Below, in pieces: positions 44,055 through 52,941 of a stretch of 64,000 nt of DNA. A program made the translations under genes and the position numbers. Positions within the stretch are counted from its first letter, which is position 1. Every line of letters starts with the position of its first letter. The DNA is from an uncultured bacterium (GTDB taxonomy: Bacteria > Verrucomicrobiota > Lentisphaeria > Victivallales > UBA1829), in the NCBI GenBank assembly GCA_900549415.1, contig URNX01000011.1:1-64000 (forward strand), given 5' to 3'. The notes under the pieces were generated by a model. It was given only the letters and a program-made list of their open reading frames with translations, was not told where the DNA came from and did no database searches.

Positions 44055-45364
44055 CTGTTTTTCCCGAATGCAGCGTCAATGTGCGGACGCACGAAGCGGA
44101 CGGCGAGGAAGCTCGGGACTGTGCAGAGGCAGATCCAGAGGAAGAAGAGACGGTATCCGGTTTCTGCGCCGCACGATGCGCCGAGACGGGTGAAGAATTC
44201 CTGAATCAGACCGGAGAACATCCCGACGAGAGTCATTCCGAGAATGGTGATTCCGGTCATGAATGCGAAATGACTGGTTTTATATTCTCCGCTCCGGTTT
44301 GCAAACTGCACCATGAAGAGCACGTGCGCCATATATCCGAGCCCGTAGCCGAACTGTTCGAGCGCAATGCACGCGCCGGAAATCCATACTCCCGGATGAG
44401 TCCACGAGAGCCAGAGATAAAGTGCGTCGGGGGCGTTGAGCGCAACCGCCATCATCCAGAGAGTGCGTCCGAAGCCGAAGCGCGAGACGGCGAGTCCGGC
44501 GAGAAAGCCTCCGAGCAGGAAACAGCATGTTCCCGCAACCCCGTAAATGGTTCCCTGTTCACTGAGAGTCAGGCCGAGTCCGCCCGCATCGCGTCCGGCG
44601 AGCATGAACGGAACCGACATTTTCCCGAGCTGCGCTTCCGCAAAACGGTAGAAAAGGAGAAAGAGAACCGCCTGGAGCGCGCCTTCACGCCGGAAGAACG
44701 TGCGGAACGATTCGGCAATGCTCCGCCGCTCTTTCTGTGCTGCAGCCGGGCGGGCCGTTTCCGCGGCGGGGGTTATGACGCAATGCCAGAGAAAGAGAAT
44801 CAGCATGGCGGCGGATGCCGCGGAGATTGTCCACATCCATGCGGAGCGTTCGGGAATGCCGGCGCGGATCAGTGTTCCGGCCAGCATGACGAGACCGCCC
44901 TGTCCGGCGAGCATGGCGCATTTGTAGAAGATGTTGCGGAGACCGGAGCAGAGCGCCTGCGCGTGGGAATCGAGGGCGATCATGTAGTAGCCGTCGGCGG
45001 CGATGTCGTGGGTCGCGGAGCAGAAAGCCGTGAGAATGAAACAGGCGATGAGCCATCCGTCGCCCGCCCCGGCGCGGAAGATGAAGGCGAGAGCGGCGAA
45101 GCAGAGCGCTACGGCAAGCTGTGCGGCCAGCATCCAGGCGCGTTTGGTTCCGCGGGAATCAAGAAGGGGCGCCCAGAGAAATTTGAGGCTCCAGGGAAGA
45201 CCGATGACACCGGTCCAGAACGCCATTGCACTGTTGGACATTCCGAGGCTGGAGAACATCACCATTGAGACGCATGTGGCGACGGCGAAGGGGAGTCCTT
45301 CAGCAAAGTAGACGCCGGGGACCCAGCCCCAGCCGTTGACGGTCAGTTCCCTGCGCAGATCCAT
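44051..45364 (-). CDS. MFS transporter, AmpG-like
   Basis: 437 residues, 12 membrane segments. The N-terminal WVPGVYFAEGLPFAV and LPWSLKFLWAPLLDS blocks are those of the AmpG/PAT family, which imports muropeptides or acetyl-CoA. It has no clear Shine-Dalgarno in the 13-bp gap after rph (the upstream run is pyrimidine-rich), but the family start matches this ATG. Anhydromuropeptide recycling is a plausible but unproven role. Confidence 0.88.
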   Translation of the reverse strand: MDLRRELTVNGWGWVPGVYFAEGLPFAVATCVSMVMFSSLGMSNSAMAFWTGVIGLPWSLKFLWAPLLDSRGTKRAWMLAAQLAVALCFAALAFIFRAGAGDGWLIACFILTAFCSATHDIAADGYYMIALDSHAQALCSGLRNIFYKCAMLAGQGGLVMLAGTLIRAGIPERSAWMWTISAASAAMLILFLWHCVITPAAETARPAAAQKERRSIAESFRTFFRREGALQAVLFLLFYRFAEAQLGKMSVPFMLAGRDAGGLGLTLSEQGTIYGVAGTCCFLLGGFLAGLAVSRFGFGRTLWMMAVALNAPDALYLWLSWTHPGVWISGACIALEQFGYGLGYMAHVLFMVQFANRSGEYKTSHFAFMTGITILGMTLVGMFSGLIQEFFTRLGASCGAETGYRLFFLWICLCTVPSFLAVRFVRPHIDAAFGKNS

Positions 45365-45377
45365 CGGGAGGAAACGG

Positions 45378-46178
45378 TCAGAGGTTCAGGCTTTCAAGAG
45401 CGGCGCCGATATTGCCCAGGGGGACCTGCGGTTCGCGCGGTTTGCGCGGCTCGCCGCCGCCGAGAGCGGCGCGCTGGAAGCCGAACAGCCGTTCGAGTCC
45501 GGTCTGTGCAGTGTCGAGCATTTTGTTGAGTTCGCCGCGGGAGAACGGAACCTCTTCGGCGGTTCCCTGAACCTCGATGATTTTGCCGGATTCGGTCATG
45601 ATGACATTCATGTCGACGTCGGCGTTTGAATCTTCCTCATAGCAGAGATCAAGAAGGACTTCGCCGTTTTTCATGCCGACGCTGACTGCCGCGACGTTTT
45701 CACGCATGGGGAAGTGGTGGAGAACTTTCTGCGCGACGAGTTTGCGGAAGGCGAGCTGGAGCGCAACCGAGGCGCCCGTGATGCTTGCACAGCGGGTTCC
45801 TCCGTCGGCGTCGATGACGTCGCAGTCGATGTAAACGGTGTTTGTTCCGAGAGCTTTGAGGTCGATGACGGAGCGGAAGCTGCGTCCGATGAGACGCTGA
45901 ATCTCCATGGTTCTGCCGCTCTGTTTTCCGCGGGTGGCTTCGCGCTGGTTGCGTGCCTGCGTGGAAGCGGGGAGCATGCCGTATTCGGAAGTGACCCATC
46001 CGCCGGCGACGCCCTGGGCGCGCATCCAGCCGGGAACGCCCTGTTCAAAAGTGACGGAACATACGACTTTGGTTCCGCCCATTTCGATGAGCACGGAGCC
46101 CGCCGGGTGTGCGAGATAGTTCGGTGTGATTTTGACTTTGCGGAGATAATTGTACGGACGACCGTCGATGCGTTCCAT
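45378..46178 (-). CDS. rph: Ribonuclease PH
   Basis: Phosphorolytic 3' exonuclease that trims tRNA precursors. The 266 residues begin MERIDGRPYNYLRKVKI and contain GWVTSEYGMLP, RTMEIQRLIGRSFR and DCDVIDADGGTRCASITGA, all standard. The start was set at the ATG at 46178, with GAGGGAG about nine bases upstream, rather than a TTG further 5'. The ribosome site lies just beyond the T-run that ends the ffs gene. Confidence 0.96.
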   Translation of the reverse strand: MERIDGRPYNYLRKVKITPNYLAHPAGSVLIEMGGTKVVCSVTFEQGVPGWMRAQGVAGGWVTSEYGMLPASTQARNQREATRGKQSGRTMEIQRLIGRSFRSVIDLKALGTNTVYIDCDVIDADGGTRCASITGASVALQLAFRKLVAQKVLHHFPMRENVAAVSVGMKNGEVLLDLCYEEDSNADVDMNVIMTESGKIIEVQGTAEEVPFSRGELNKMLDTAQTGLERLFGFQRAALGGGEPRKPREPQVPLGNIGAALESLNL

Positions 46179-46208
46179 GATGCGCTGCTCCCTCTCTCTC
46201 AAAAAAAA

Positions 46209-46316
46209 GCCGCCGCATCAGATCCCCCGCAGCACCTGAAACCTTCGTTTATGGCTGCTCGGTTCCCCGTCTGACCCGTTCACGGGATTTCAGCGCACGG
46301 GGTCCAATGCGGCGAC
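46209..46316 (-). ncRNA. ffs: Signal recognition particle RNA (4.5S)
   Basis: On the minus strand the sequence folds into one long hairpin about 108 nt. The outer 10 bp (46307-46316 with 46209-46218) pair perfectly. The apical part contains the domain IV signature of SRP RNA: GTCAG, a GGAA tetraloop (at plus 46263-46266) and AGCAGCC on the 3' side. Eight T's follow immediately (46208-46201), giving a built-in terminator. The molecule is the short bacterial type without an Alu domain. It scaffolds Ffh for co-translational membrane targeting. It was not represented by any open reading frame and lies between accD and rph. Confidence 0.93.
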
Positions 46317-46343
46317 AAAAATTCGTCCAGCAAGACCTCTTTG

Positions 46344-47240
46344 TCAGGCCTTGTGTTTCTTACCCCCTACTATACTCGCTTTTTCGAAATATTCAAGGCA
46401 CAAAGACAATTCTGTTCGTAAATTTTTTCTTTCGATGATTTTGTCGATGAGGCCTTTCTTCAGAAGGAACTCGGAAGTCTGGAATCCTTCGGGCAGCTGA
46501 GCCTGTGTGGTGTCCTTGATGACACGTGGTCCGGCAAAGCCGATGAGCGCTTCCGGTTCGGCGAGAATGAGGTCGCCGAGCGAGGCGAAACTTGCGGTGA
46601 CTCCGGCGGTCGTCGGATGAGTCATGACGACGATGTAGGGGAGGCGGGCTTCCGCGTGGCGTTCAAGAGCTCCGCTGGTCTTCGCCATCTGCATGAGACT
46701 GATCATGCCTTCGTACATGCGTGCTCCGCCGGAAGCGGTGACGATGACGAGGGGAAGGTGATTCGCGGTGGCGAATTCGATCAGGCGGGTGATTTTTTCG
46801 CCGACGACGGCGCCCATGCTGGCTCCGAGGAAGCGGAAGTCCATGACTCCGAGCGCATAGTCGCGTCCGTCAAGCTTGGCGCGTCCGCAGACAACGGCGT
46901 CGGTGAGTCCGGTTTTCTTTTTGTTGGATTCGAGCTTGGAGGTGTAGGAGGAGACGCCTTCGAATTTGAGCGTGTCGACCGATTCCACGTTTGCGTCGAT
47001 TTCCTGGAAGGTGCCGGGGTCTGTGAGGAGTTCGATGCGGGCGGGGGCGGGCATCGGGTTGTGGTAACCGCAGTGCGGGCAGATATAGAGATTGCTTTCC
47101 TTCTGCTTGGTGAAGATGGTGGCACTGCACTTCTTGCACTTTTCCCAAAGTCCTTCGGGAATGTCTTTGCGTTTCTGAGGTTCTTCCTTTTCGGGTTCAA
47201 AACTCAGAGTCGAGTATTTCGATTTTTTGAAGAAAGCCAT
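46344..47240 (-). CDS. accD: Acetyl-CoA carboxylase carboxyltransferase subunit beta
   Basis: 298 residues. An N-terminal zinc ribbon (CKKC at about 35 and CPHC at about 54) precedes the carboxyltransferase domain with VVCGRAKLDGRDYALGVMDF and TASGGARMYEG. It makes malonyl-CoA with AccA. Fused or adjacent accA is not in the window. It follows comF by three bases. The promoter of ffs lies inside its last codons. Confidence 0.95.
   Translation of the reverse strand: MAFFKKSKYSTLSFEPEKEEPQKRKDIPEGLWEKCKKCSATIFTKQKESNLYICPHCGYHNPMPAPARIELLTDPGTFQEIDANVESVDTLKFEGVSSYTSKLESNKKKTGLTDAVVCGRAKLDGRDYALGVMDFRFLGASMGAVVGEKITRLIEFATANHLPLVIVTASGGARMYEGMISLMQMAKTSGALERHAEARLPYIVVMTHPTTAGVTASFASLGDLILAEPEALIGFAGPRVIKDTTQAQLPEGFQTSEFLLKKGLIDKIIERKNLRTELSLCLEYFEKASIVGGKKHKA
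46369..46396 (-). promoter_or_regulatory. Promoter of ffs inside accD
   Basis: Minus-strand TTGAAT (46391-46396), a 16-bp spacer and TATAGT (46369-46374). It sits in the accD 3' end about 50 bases before the mature SRP RNA, so a 5' leader would have to be trimmed. A small hairpin overlaps the accD stop within that leader. Confidence 0.7.
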
Positions 47241-47243
47241 TTT

Positions 47244-47990
47244 TCAATTCCTTTGTCTTCGGGCGATGACCAGAACATCCACTCGTGCAGCGCCGCAGTT
47301 GAGTAAAACACCGGCGGCTTCGCTGAGCGTCGCCCCGGTCGTCATAACATCATCCACCAGTAATATACTACGCTTTTCCGCATCTGTCGAATTTAAAATG
47401 GAAAAAGCGCCCTTAATATTTAAATTTCTTTCCTTTCTGGTCAGAAAAGCCTGTTTCGGCGTATGTCGTTCGCGCTTAAGGAGACGCATGACCGGGATTC
47501 CGGTGCGGAGCGAGACCTCCTTTGCGAACAGCGCCGACTGGTTGTAGCCTCTCTGAAGGAAACGCCGCCAGTGGAGCGGAACGGGAACGACGGCGTCGTA
47601 ATGAGGCGACGTTTCATCGAGGAGTCCCGCCGCGAGCCGACCCAGCGGTCTTGCAAGTTCGGTGCGTCCCCGGTACTTGAAAAGGTGAACGCAATCCCGG
47701 ACTTCGTCGGTGTATTTGAAAAGAGCATACGCCCTGATCCACGGCGGCTTCGGCGCATTCATGCAGTCCGAGCAGGAATCGAAGATGCCGTCGATTTCCG
47801 CTCCGCAGGTCCGGCAGGCTTTCCCCCGGATCATCGGCATCCGCGCAAGGCAGGCGGAACAGAACATGTTCGGTTCGCCGTCGAACGGAATGCCGCTGCC
47901 GCAGAGCGGACAGGGCATCGGCAGAACCGCGGAGATCCGGACGGGAATTTGTCCGGCGAGTCTCCGCAGAACCGCCGCAACGGAACTCAT
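47244..47990 (-). CDS. comF: ComF-family amidophosphoribosyltransferase-like protein
   Basis: 248 residues. An N-terminal double zinc-ribbon (CPLCGSG, CSAC, CRTCG, CSDC) is followed by a phosphoribosyltransferase fold with the PRPP motif ILLVDDVMTTGATL near 210. RGYNQSALFA is another family mark. ComF supports natural transformation in Bacillus and Haemophilus, but many non-competent bacteria have it. The last four bases overlap with the asd stop/start region. Confidence 0.92.
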   Translation of the reverse strand: MSSVAAVLRRLAGQIPVRISAVLPMPCPLCGSGIPFDGEPNMFCSACLARMPMIRGKACRTCGAEIDGIFDSCSDCMNAPKPPWIRAYALFKYTDEVRDCVHLFKYRGRTELARPLGRLAAGLLDETSPHYDAVVPVPLHWRRFLQRGYNQSALFAKEVSLRTGIPVMRLLKRERHTPKQAFLTRKERNLNIKGAFSILNSTDAEKRSILLVDDVMTTGATLSEAAGVLLNCGAARVDVLVIARRQRN

Positions 47991-49003
47991 TTGCTGCTCA
48001 GAACTTCAGCGATCTGAACGGCGTTGAGTGCCGCGCCTTTGAGAAGCTGGTCGCCCGAAACGAAGATTTCGAGGCCGCGCTTGTCGTTGCGGGAAATATC
48101 CTGGCGGATACGTCCGACGAGAACGTCGTACTTGCCCGTGGCGTCGATCGGCATCGGGTAGATCTTGTTCGCGGGATCGTCGCGGACGATGACGCCGGGA
48201 GCCTTCGAGAGGATTTCACGCGCTTCTTCCGGCGTGATTTCGTTCTCGAATTCGAGGTTCAGGGACTCGGAATGAGCGCGGAGAACCGGCACGCGGACGC
48301 TGGTGCAGGTGAGCATCAGGTTCGGGATGTGCATGATCTTGCGGGTTTCGTTGACCATCTTCAGCTCTTCCTTCGTGTAGCCGTTGGGCTGGAAGGAGTC
48401 GATATGCGGGAAGAGGTTGAACGCAATCTGCTGCGCCATGACCTTGGGCTCGACGCGTTCCGCGCCGTTGAGCACTTCGCGGGTCTGATCGAGCAGTTCC
48501 TGCATAGCGGGAGCTCCGCCGCCGGACGCCGCCTGGTAGGTGGAGGCGATGAGGCGCTTGAGTCCTTTTGCCTTGTGAAGCGGATAAACGGCAACCGCCA
48601 TGATCGCGGTGGTGCAGTTCGGGTTTGCAATGACGCCACGATGCTTGAACGCGTCTTCGGGATTGATTTCCGGAACGACGAGCGGCACATCCTCTTCCAT
48701 GCGGAAGGCGCTGGAGTTGTCGATCATGACGCATCCTGCATCGACGCAAGCCTGACGATAGAGTTTGGAGATATCGGAACCGGCGCTGAACAGAGCAATG
48801 TCGACGCCCTTGAAAGATTCCGGTTTCATCTCCTCGATAGTGATCTCCTCGCCTCTGAATTTCACTTTCTTTCCGGCGGAACGCGCGGATGCGAGCAGTT
48901 TAATGGAGGCAACCGGGAAATTTCTCTTTTCCAGGGTCTCGATCATTTCGACGCCGACGGCGCCCGTTGCACCGGCGACAGCCACATTCATAGGTCTTCC
49001 CAT
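47987..49003 (-). CDS. asd: Aspartate-semialdehyde dehydrogenase
   Basis: Makes aspartate semialdehyde for lysine, diaminopimelate, threonine and methionine. The 338 residues have the NADP-binding GATGAVG, the nucleophile in ANPNCTT, and the active-site segment RVPVLRAHSESLN. The start at 49003 (MGRPMNVAV) has GGGAGA upstream but at a long distance; an ATG at 48991 is also possible, and a TTG further up is less likely. It is the first gene of asd-comF-accD. Confidence 0.94.
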   Translation of the reverse strand: MGRPMNVAVAGATGAVGVEMIETLEKRNFPVASIKLLASARSAGKKVKFRGEEITIEEMKPESFKGVDIALFSAGSDISKLYRQACVDAGCVMIDNSSAFRMEEDVPLVVPEINPEDAFKHRGVIANPNCTTAIMAVAVYPLHKAKGLKRLIASTYQAASGGGAPAMQELLDQTREVLNGAERVEPKVMAQQIAFNLFPHIDSFQPNGYTKEELKMVNETRKIMHIPNLMLTCTSVRVPVLRAHSESLNLEFENEITPEEAREILSKAPGVIVRDDPANKIYPMPIDATGKYDVLVGRIRQDISRNDKRGLEIFVSGDQLLKGAALNAVQIAEVLSSK

Positions 49004-49080
49004 TTTGTTCGATTCTCCCAAAATGTATCAGTTTGATTTTCGCCAGCCGCCGAATCGTTACGGCGATGGCATAACCTAGT

Positions 49081-49108
49081 AATATACACCCCTCTTATGA
49101 AAATGCAA
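49081..49108 (-). promoter_or_regulatory. Promoter of asd-comF-accD
   Basis: Minus-strand TTGCAT (49103-49108), a 16-bp spacer and TATATT (49081-49086). The leader has a small CGCCG/CGGCG hairpin but no recognisable lysine riboswitch. The rest of 49022-49364 is AT-rich without a supported gene. Confidence 0.7.
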
Positions 49109-49248
49109 GAATTTTTCTGAAATTCACCGTCCCTTCGCTCCTGGCCGCAGTTGAAATGCTTTCCAGAACGCATAAAACTTTTCCCCAGAAGTGCTTGATT
49201 TTTTCAGCTTTAAGGTTATGAGCGATATCTTCGCAGAAAAATACGGGT

Positions 49249-49280
49249 TTGACAAATGAAGGGATTGTGTCTCTTATAAC
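49249..49280 (+). promoter_or_regulatory. Possible promoter of the sialidase-like gene
   Basis: A perfect TTGACA (49249-49254) is followed by TATAAC (49275-49280), but with a 20-bp spacer, which is long. It lies about 85 bases upstream of the start codon. Confidence 0.4.
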
Positions 49281-49364
49281 ATCCGGGGGAAAACTTTTTT
49301 GATTCAGCTTGAATTTCATCTGCTGAATATGTATATTTCTGACCAACTAAAAAAAGGATCCCTT

Positions 49365-50693
49365 ATGAGCTTTACTTCCGTTCTGCCGTTTGATGCCGTT
49401 TTTACGAAAACGGAGACCGTTTCGGAACTTCAGATTTCCGCGCTTCCTGCGGATTGTTCCGCGATCAAAATTGAACTTCGCGCGGATTCTCCCGCACATA
49501 AAACCGCAGTCTTCCGCTGCAGTGTCCGGCAGGAGGGGAGGGATGAGGTGACAACGGTTCCGGTCCGCGTCACTCCGCCGAGTACGGTCGCGCTTGAAAC
49601 GTTCTGCTTAATTCAGCCGGGAATCCCGGTTCAGTTGCGCGTGGAGCGCCTGCCGGAAGATCCCGCGGATGAATGTGCGGATCCGGTTCATGTCTCCTCG
49701 GTGACTGTTTCCGCGGTGAAGCCGCTTGCGGAGCCGGTTGCCGTCGAGAATACGCCGGGGTACAACTCATGGCCGATGATCGCGTCGGACGGGAAAGAGC
49801 TGGTTTGTCTCTACTGCCGCGGATTCGGACACACGATCGGCGACGGCGACCGCAATGTTTTCGCGCGGCGGTCTTTTGATTTGGGGCGGACGTGGTCGGA
49901 GGAAATTCCCGTTTCCGCTCAGCCGGAATTCGGAGAAGTTCCCGTCGGCAAGGGGAATGACCTGAACGGAAACATTCTCTTCTGGGTGCGGTGCTGCGGT
50001 CCGGTCTGGCCGGCGCGCTATCATGCGCTCTACCGCGTGACAGACGGGAAATTCGAGGAGATTGCGCGGGTTCATTTGAATCCGGAACCGATGCAGATTA
50101 CCGATATTTTCACGGTCCCCGGCGTGGGGCTGATGTCGCTCTGGTTCGCAACTGATTATCAGAAAACCGGTTCATGGGGAGTGGTGACAAGCTCCGACAA
50201 CGGGCTTACCTGGGTGCAGCGGACGGTTGGCGCGGATCTTCCGCTGGCGGATCTCCCGACGGAACCCTCTGCCGTGTATCTCGGCGACGGACGCATTCTG
50301 GTGATTGCCCGGACGGAGAACGGGGAGAAGACAACCCGGCGCGCGCAATTCCAGCTGGAGTCGCGCGACTTCGGAGCGACATGGACGTGTGCGCGGACGA
50401 ATATCGGTGAAGTGTTCGGTTCCACGCCGAGCCTGATTTACGATTCTGCAACAGGGCTGGTTTTCAACTGGTATTATCAACGCGGACGCGGCATTCTGCG
50501 CCGCCGGATTGCAAAGGCGGACGATGTCTTCGGTCATCCGCTTGCGTGGCCGGAATCGGAAGCAATCGCGCTTGGCGGTGTATATCCGTGGGATGCTGGG
50601 AATGTGAATGTGGTCGCGATGAACGGAAAGCAGGTCGCGGTGTGGTATTCCGGGCTTGCGCCGGACACGGCAATATATACGGCGACAATTTAA
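49365..50693 (+). CDS. Sialidase-like (BNR/Asp-box) beta-propeller protein
   Basis: 442 residues from the ATG at 49365 with AAGGAT upstream. A beta-sandwich-like N-terminus of about 120 residues is followed by a propeller with three Asp boxes: SFDLGRTW, SSDNGLTW and SRDFGATW. PWDAGNVN and VAVWYSGL lie near the end. No signal peptide. Many such proteins are exo-sialidases, others are glycosidases of unknown specificity or lyases. I did not identify the full Arg triad, so activity is uncertain. It stands alone. Confidence 0.75.
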   Translation: MSFTSVLPFDAVFTKTETVSELQISALPADCSAIKIELRADSPAHKTAVFRCSVRQEGRDEVTTVPVRVTPPSTVALETFCLIQPGIPVQLRVERLPEDPADECADPVHVSSVTVSAVKPLAEPVAVENTPGYNSWPMIASDGKELVCLYCRGFGHTIGDGDRNVFARRSFDLGRTWSEEIPVSAQPEFGEVPVGKGNDLNGNILFWVRCCGPVWPARYHALYRVTDGKFEEIARVHLNPEPMQITDIFTVPGVGLMSLWFATDYQKTGSWGVVTSSDNGLTWVQRTVGADLPLADLPTEPSAVYLGDGRILVIARTENGEKTTRRAQFQLESRDFGATWTCARTNIGEVFGSTPSLIYDSATGLVFNWYYQRGRGILRRRIAKADDVFGHPLAWPESEAIALGGVYPWDAGNVNVVAMNGKQVAVWYSGLAPDTAIYTATI

Positions 50694-50767
50694 CCGAATT
50701 TTCATACTTCTGCAATTATCCAGCAATACTTCTGTGCTATTATATAGGAAAACACAGGAGGTGTCTC

Positions 50768-50917
50768 ATGACGGCAAAAGAAATTGCAGAACTGAAAGAA
50801 TTCGCCCGGGCTTACGGATTTGAACTGGAACTGACGGTTACGCCGAAGCCCGTCGTCATGCTTGATCTGCGGAAAGAAGAAACAGAGAACGAAGAGAAAA
50901 ATCGCGCGACCGCTTGA
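50768..50917 (+). CDS. Small conserved-looking protein, 49 residues
   Basis: MTAKEIAELKEFARAYGFEL... with an excellent AGGAGGTG ribosome site seven bases upstream and an extended -10 (TGCTATTAT at 50735-50743). The N-terminal half reads as an amphipathic helix, the tail is acidic and basic mixed. I recognise no family. It ends where the nadE -35 begins. The strong ribosome site makes it more credible than a chance frame. Confidence 0.6.
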   Translation: MTAKEIAELKEFARAYGFELELTVTPKPVVMLDLRKEETENEEKNRATA

Positions 50918-50942
50918 TTTTTTCCCGTTTCCGCTGTATAAT
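50914..50942 (+). promoter_or_regulatory. Promoter of nadE
   Basis: TTGATT (50914-50919), 17-bp spacer and perfect TATAAT (50937-50942), 38 bases before the start codon. The -35 overlaps the last codons of the small upstream gene. Confidence 0.8.
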
Positions 50943-50980
50943 TCCGGTAAAAAACTTTTCGAGAAAAAGAGAGAGCTGCC

Positions 50981-52912
50981 ATGCATGGTTTTTACCGGAT
51001 TTCCACTTGCGTCCCGCGCCTGAAAGTCGCAGACGTCCGCTACAATATCGACGAGATGAAACGTCTCGCCGCAATGCCGCAGAACAACGAGGCGGCGGTG
51101 ATTCTGTTTCCGGAACTTGCGGTGACGGGCTACACCTGCGCCGATCTGTTCCATAACTCCGCCCTGCTGGAAGCGGCGGAACGGGGCGTCGCTGAACTTG
51201 CGGCGGCGTTCGCCGGACTCGGCACGCAGATCATCGTTTTCGGCGCGCCCGTGTGCTTCCGCGGAAGACTCTTCAACGCCGCTGTTTTCGTGCAGAACGG
51301 ACGTATCCTCGGCGTGGTTCCGAAAATCAATCTGCCGAACTACCGCGAATTCTATGAAAAACGCTATTTCTCTTCCGGACGCGGCATCCGCAATGAATCC
51401 TTCCGGTTTGCCGGATTCGACAATGTCCCGTTCGGCGTAGACCTGATTTTCGACGTTTCCGCGGAACTGCGCATCGGCTCGGAAATCTGCGAGGACATGT
51501 GGACGACGATTCCGCCCAGCTCGCAGCTTGCTCTCAACGGTGCAACTCTGCTGGTGAACCTTTCGGCGAGCAATGAACTTGTCGGCAAATCTGAATACCG
51601 CCGCGAACTTGTGCGCGGCCAGAGCGCGCGGTGCGTCGCCGCATACGCTTACGTCTCCGCCGGCGTGCACGAATCCACCACGGATATCGTCTGCGGCGGA
51701 CATGCGGTCATTGCGGAAAACGGCGGTGTGCTGCTCGATTCCGAACGCTTTTTCCGCGACGGACGCGTGTTTCAGGCTGACGTCGATCTGCGGCGCATCT
51801 GCGCGGCGCGGCTTTCCGACTCGCCCTATGCGAACAGCGTTGAAATGAATACAGAAAGCGGATACCGCATGATCCCCGCTCTTCCGGTTCCGGAGCCCTC
51901 CGGTCTGCACCGCGCGGTCGCTCCGCATCCGTTTGTTCCTTCGGACAATGCCGTGCGTGATGTCCGCTGCCGGGAAATTTTCTCGATCCAGTCCGCGGGA
52001 CTTGCCAAGCGAATTGAACATACGTCTGCGAAAAAACTTGTCATCGGAATTTCCGGCGGACTCGACTCCACGCTCGCTCTGCTGGTGTGCGTCAACACGC
52101 TGAAGCTCCTGAAGCGTCCGGCGGATGATGTGATTGCGGTCACCATGCCCGGTTTCGGCACAACGGGACGCACTTACAACAACGCCGTCGGGCTCTGCCA
52201 TGAGCTCGGGACGGAACTTCGGGAAATCAGCATCAAAGAGGCATGTCTTGAGCACTTCCGCAACATCGGACACGATCCCGAAGAGCACAATGTCGTTTAT
52301 GAGAATTCCCAGGCGCGCGAGCGCACGCAGATTCTGCTTGATATCGCAAACAAAGTCGGCGGCATCGCAATCGGAACCGGCGATCTCTCCGAATCCGCAA
52401 TGGGATGGTGCACCTACAACGGCGACCACATTTCCATGTACAGCGTCAACTGTTCCGTTCCGAAAACCCTGATCCGCTACGTCATCGGCTGGGTCGGCGA
52501 CAACTCCACCGCGCAGGTCCGCGCGATTCTGCAGGACATCATCGACACGCCCGTCAGCCCCGAACTTCTGCCCGCCGCGCAGGACGGAACGATTCAGCAG
52601 AAGACGGAAGACATCATCGGGCCCTACGAGATTCACGACTTCTTCCTCTATCATTTCCTGAAGTACGGCGCCGCGCCCGAAAAGCTCCGTTTTCTTGCGG
52701 AGCACGCGTTCGCCGGGACCTACACGGCGGTTCAGATTGAGACCTGGCTCAAAACCTTCCTCCGCCGTTTCTTCACACAGCAGTTCAAACGCAGCTGCAT
52801 GCCGGACGGTCCGAAGGTCGGCACGATCAGCCTCTCGCCGCGCGGTGACTGGAGAATGCCTTCCGACGCCTCCTCCGCAGTCTGGTTCAGCAATCTGAAC
52901 GGAACGCTCTGA
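50981..52912 (+). CDS. nadE: Glutamine-dependent NAD+ synthetase
   Basis: 643 residues in two domains. The nitrilase-like glutaminase (1-290) has the E-K-C triad in FPELAVTGYTC, PKINLPNYREFYEKRYF and GSEICEDMW. The synthetase (from about 330) has the P-loop SGGLDSTLALLV and GTGDLSESAMGW. It converts deamido-NAD+ to NAD+ using glutamine as ammonia source. Length and order are those of the two-domain NadE. It lies 29 bp before uvrB. Confidence 0.97.
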   Translation: MHGFYRISTCVPRLKVADVRYNIDEMKRLAAMPQNNEAAVILFPELAVTGYTCADLFHNSALLEAAERGVAELAAAFAGLGTQIIVFGAPVCFRGRLFNAAVFVQNGRILGVVPKINLPNYREFYEKRYFSSGRGIRNESFRFAGFDNVPFGVDLIFDVSAELRIGSEICEDMWTTIPPSSQLALNGATLLVNLSASNELVGKSEYRRELVRGQSARCVAAYAYVSAGVHESTTDIVCGGHAVIAENGGVLLDSERFFRDGRVFQADVDLRRICAARLSDSPYANSVEMNTESGYRMIPALPVPEPSGLHRAVAPHPFVPSDNAVRDVRCREIFSIQSAGLAKRIEHTSAKKLVIGISGGLDSTLALLVCVNTLKLLKRPADDVIAVTMPGFGTTGRTYNNAVGLCHELGTELREISIKEACLEHFRNIGHDPEEHNVVYENSQARERTQILLDIANKVGGIAIGTGDLSESAMGWCTYNGDHISMYSVNCSVPKTLIRYVIGWVGDNSTAQVRAILQDIIDTPVSPELLPAAQDGTIQQKTEDIIGPYEIHDFFLYHFLKYGAAPEKLRFLAEHAFAGTYTAVQIETWLKTFLRRFFTQQFKRSCMPDGPKVGTISLSPRGDWRMPSDASSAVWFSNLNGTL

Positions 52913-52941
52913 CGCTCCGGCGGAAGAAAGCGAGGCATGGC

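Noticed and set aside
49095..49346. 83-codon minus-strand frame in the gap upstream of asd
   Set aside because: No Shine-Dalgarno, and it overlaps the asd promoter; it cannot be excluded but is not supported.
50702..52705. 667-codon minus-strand frame opposite nadE
   Set aside because: nadE is certain, and the frame runs over its promoter.
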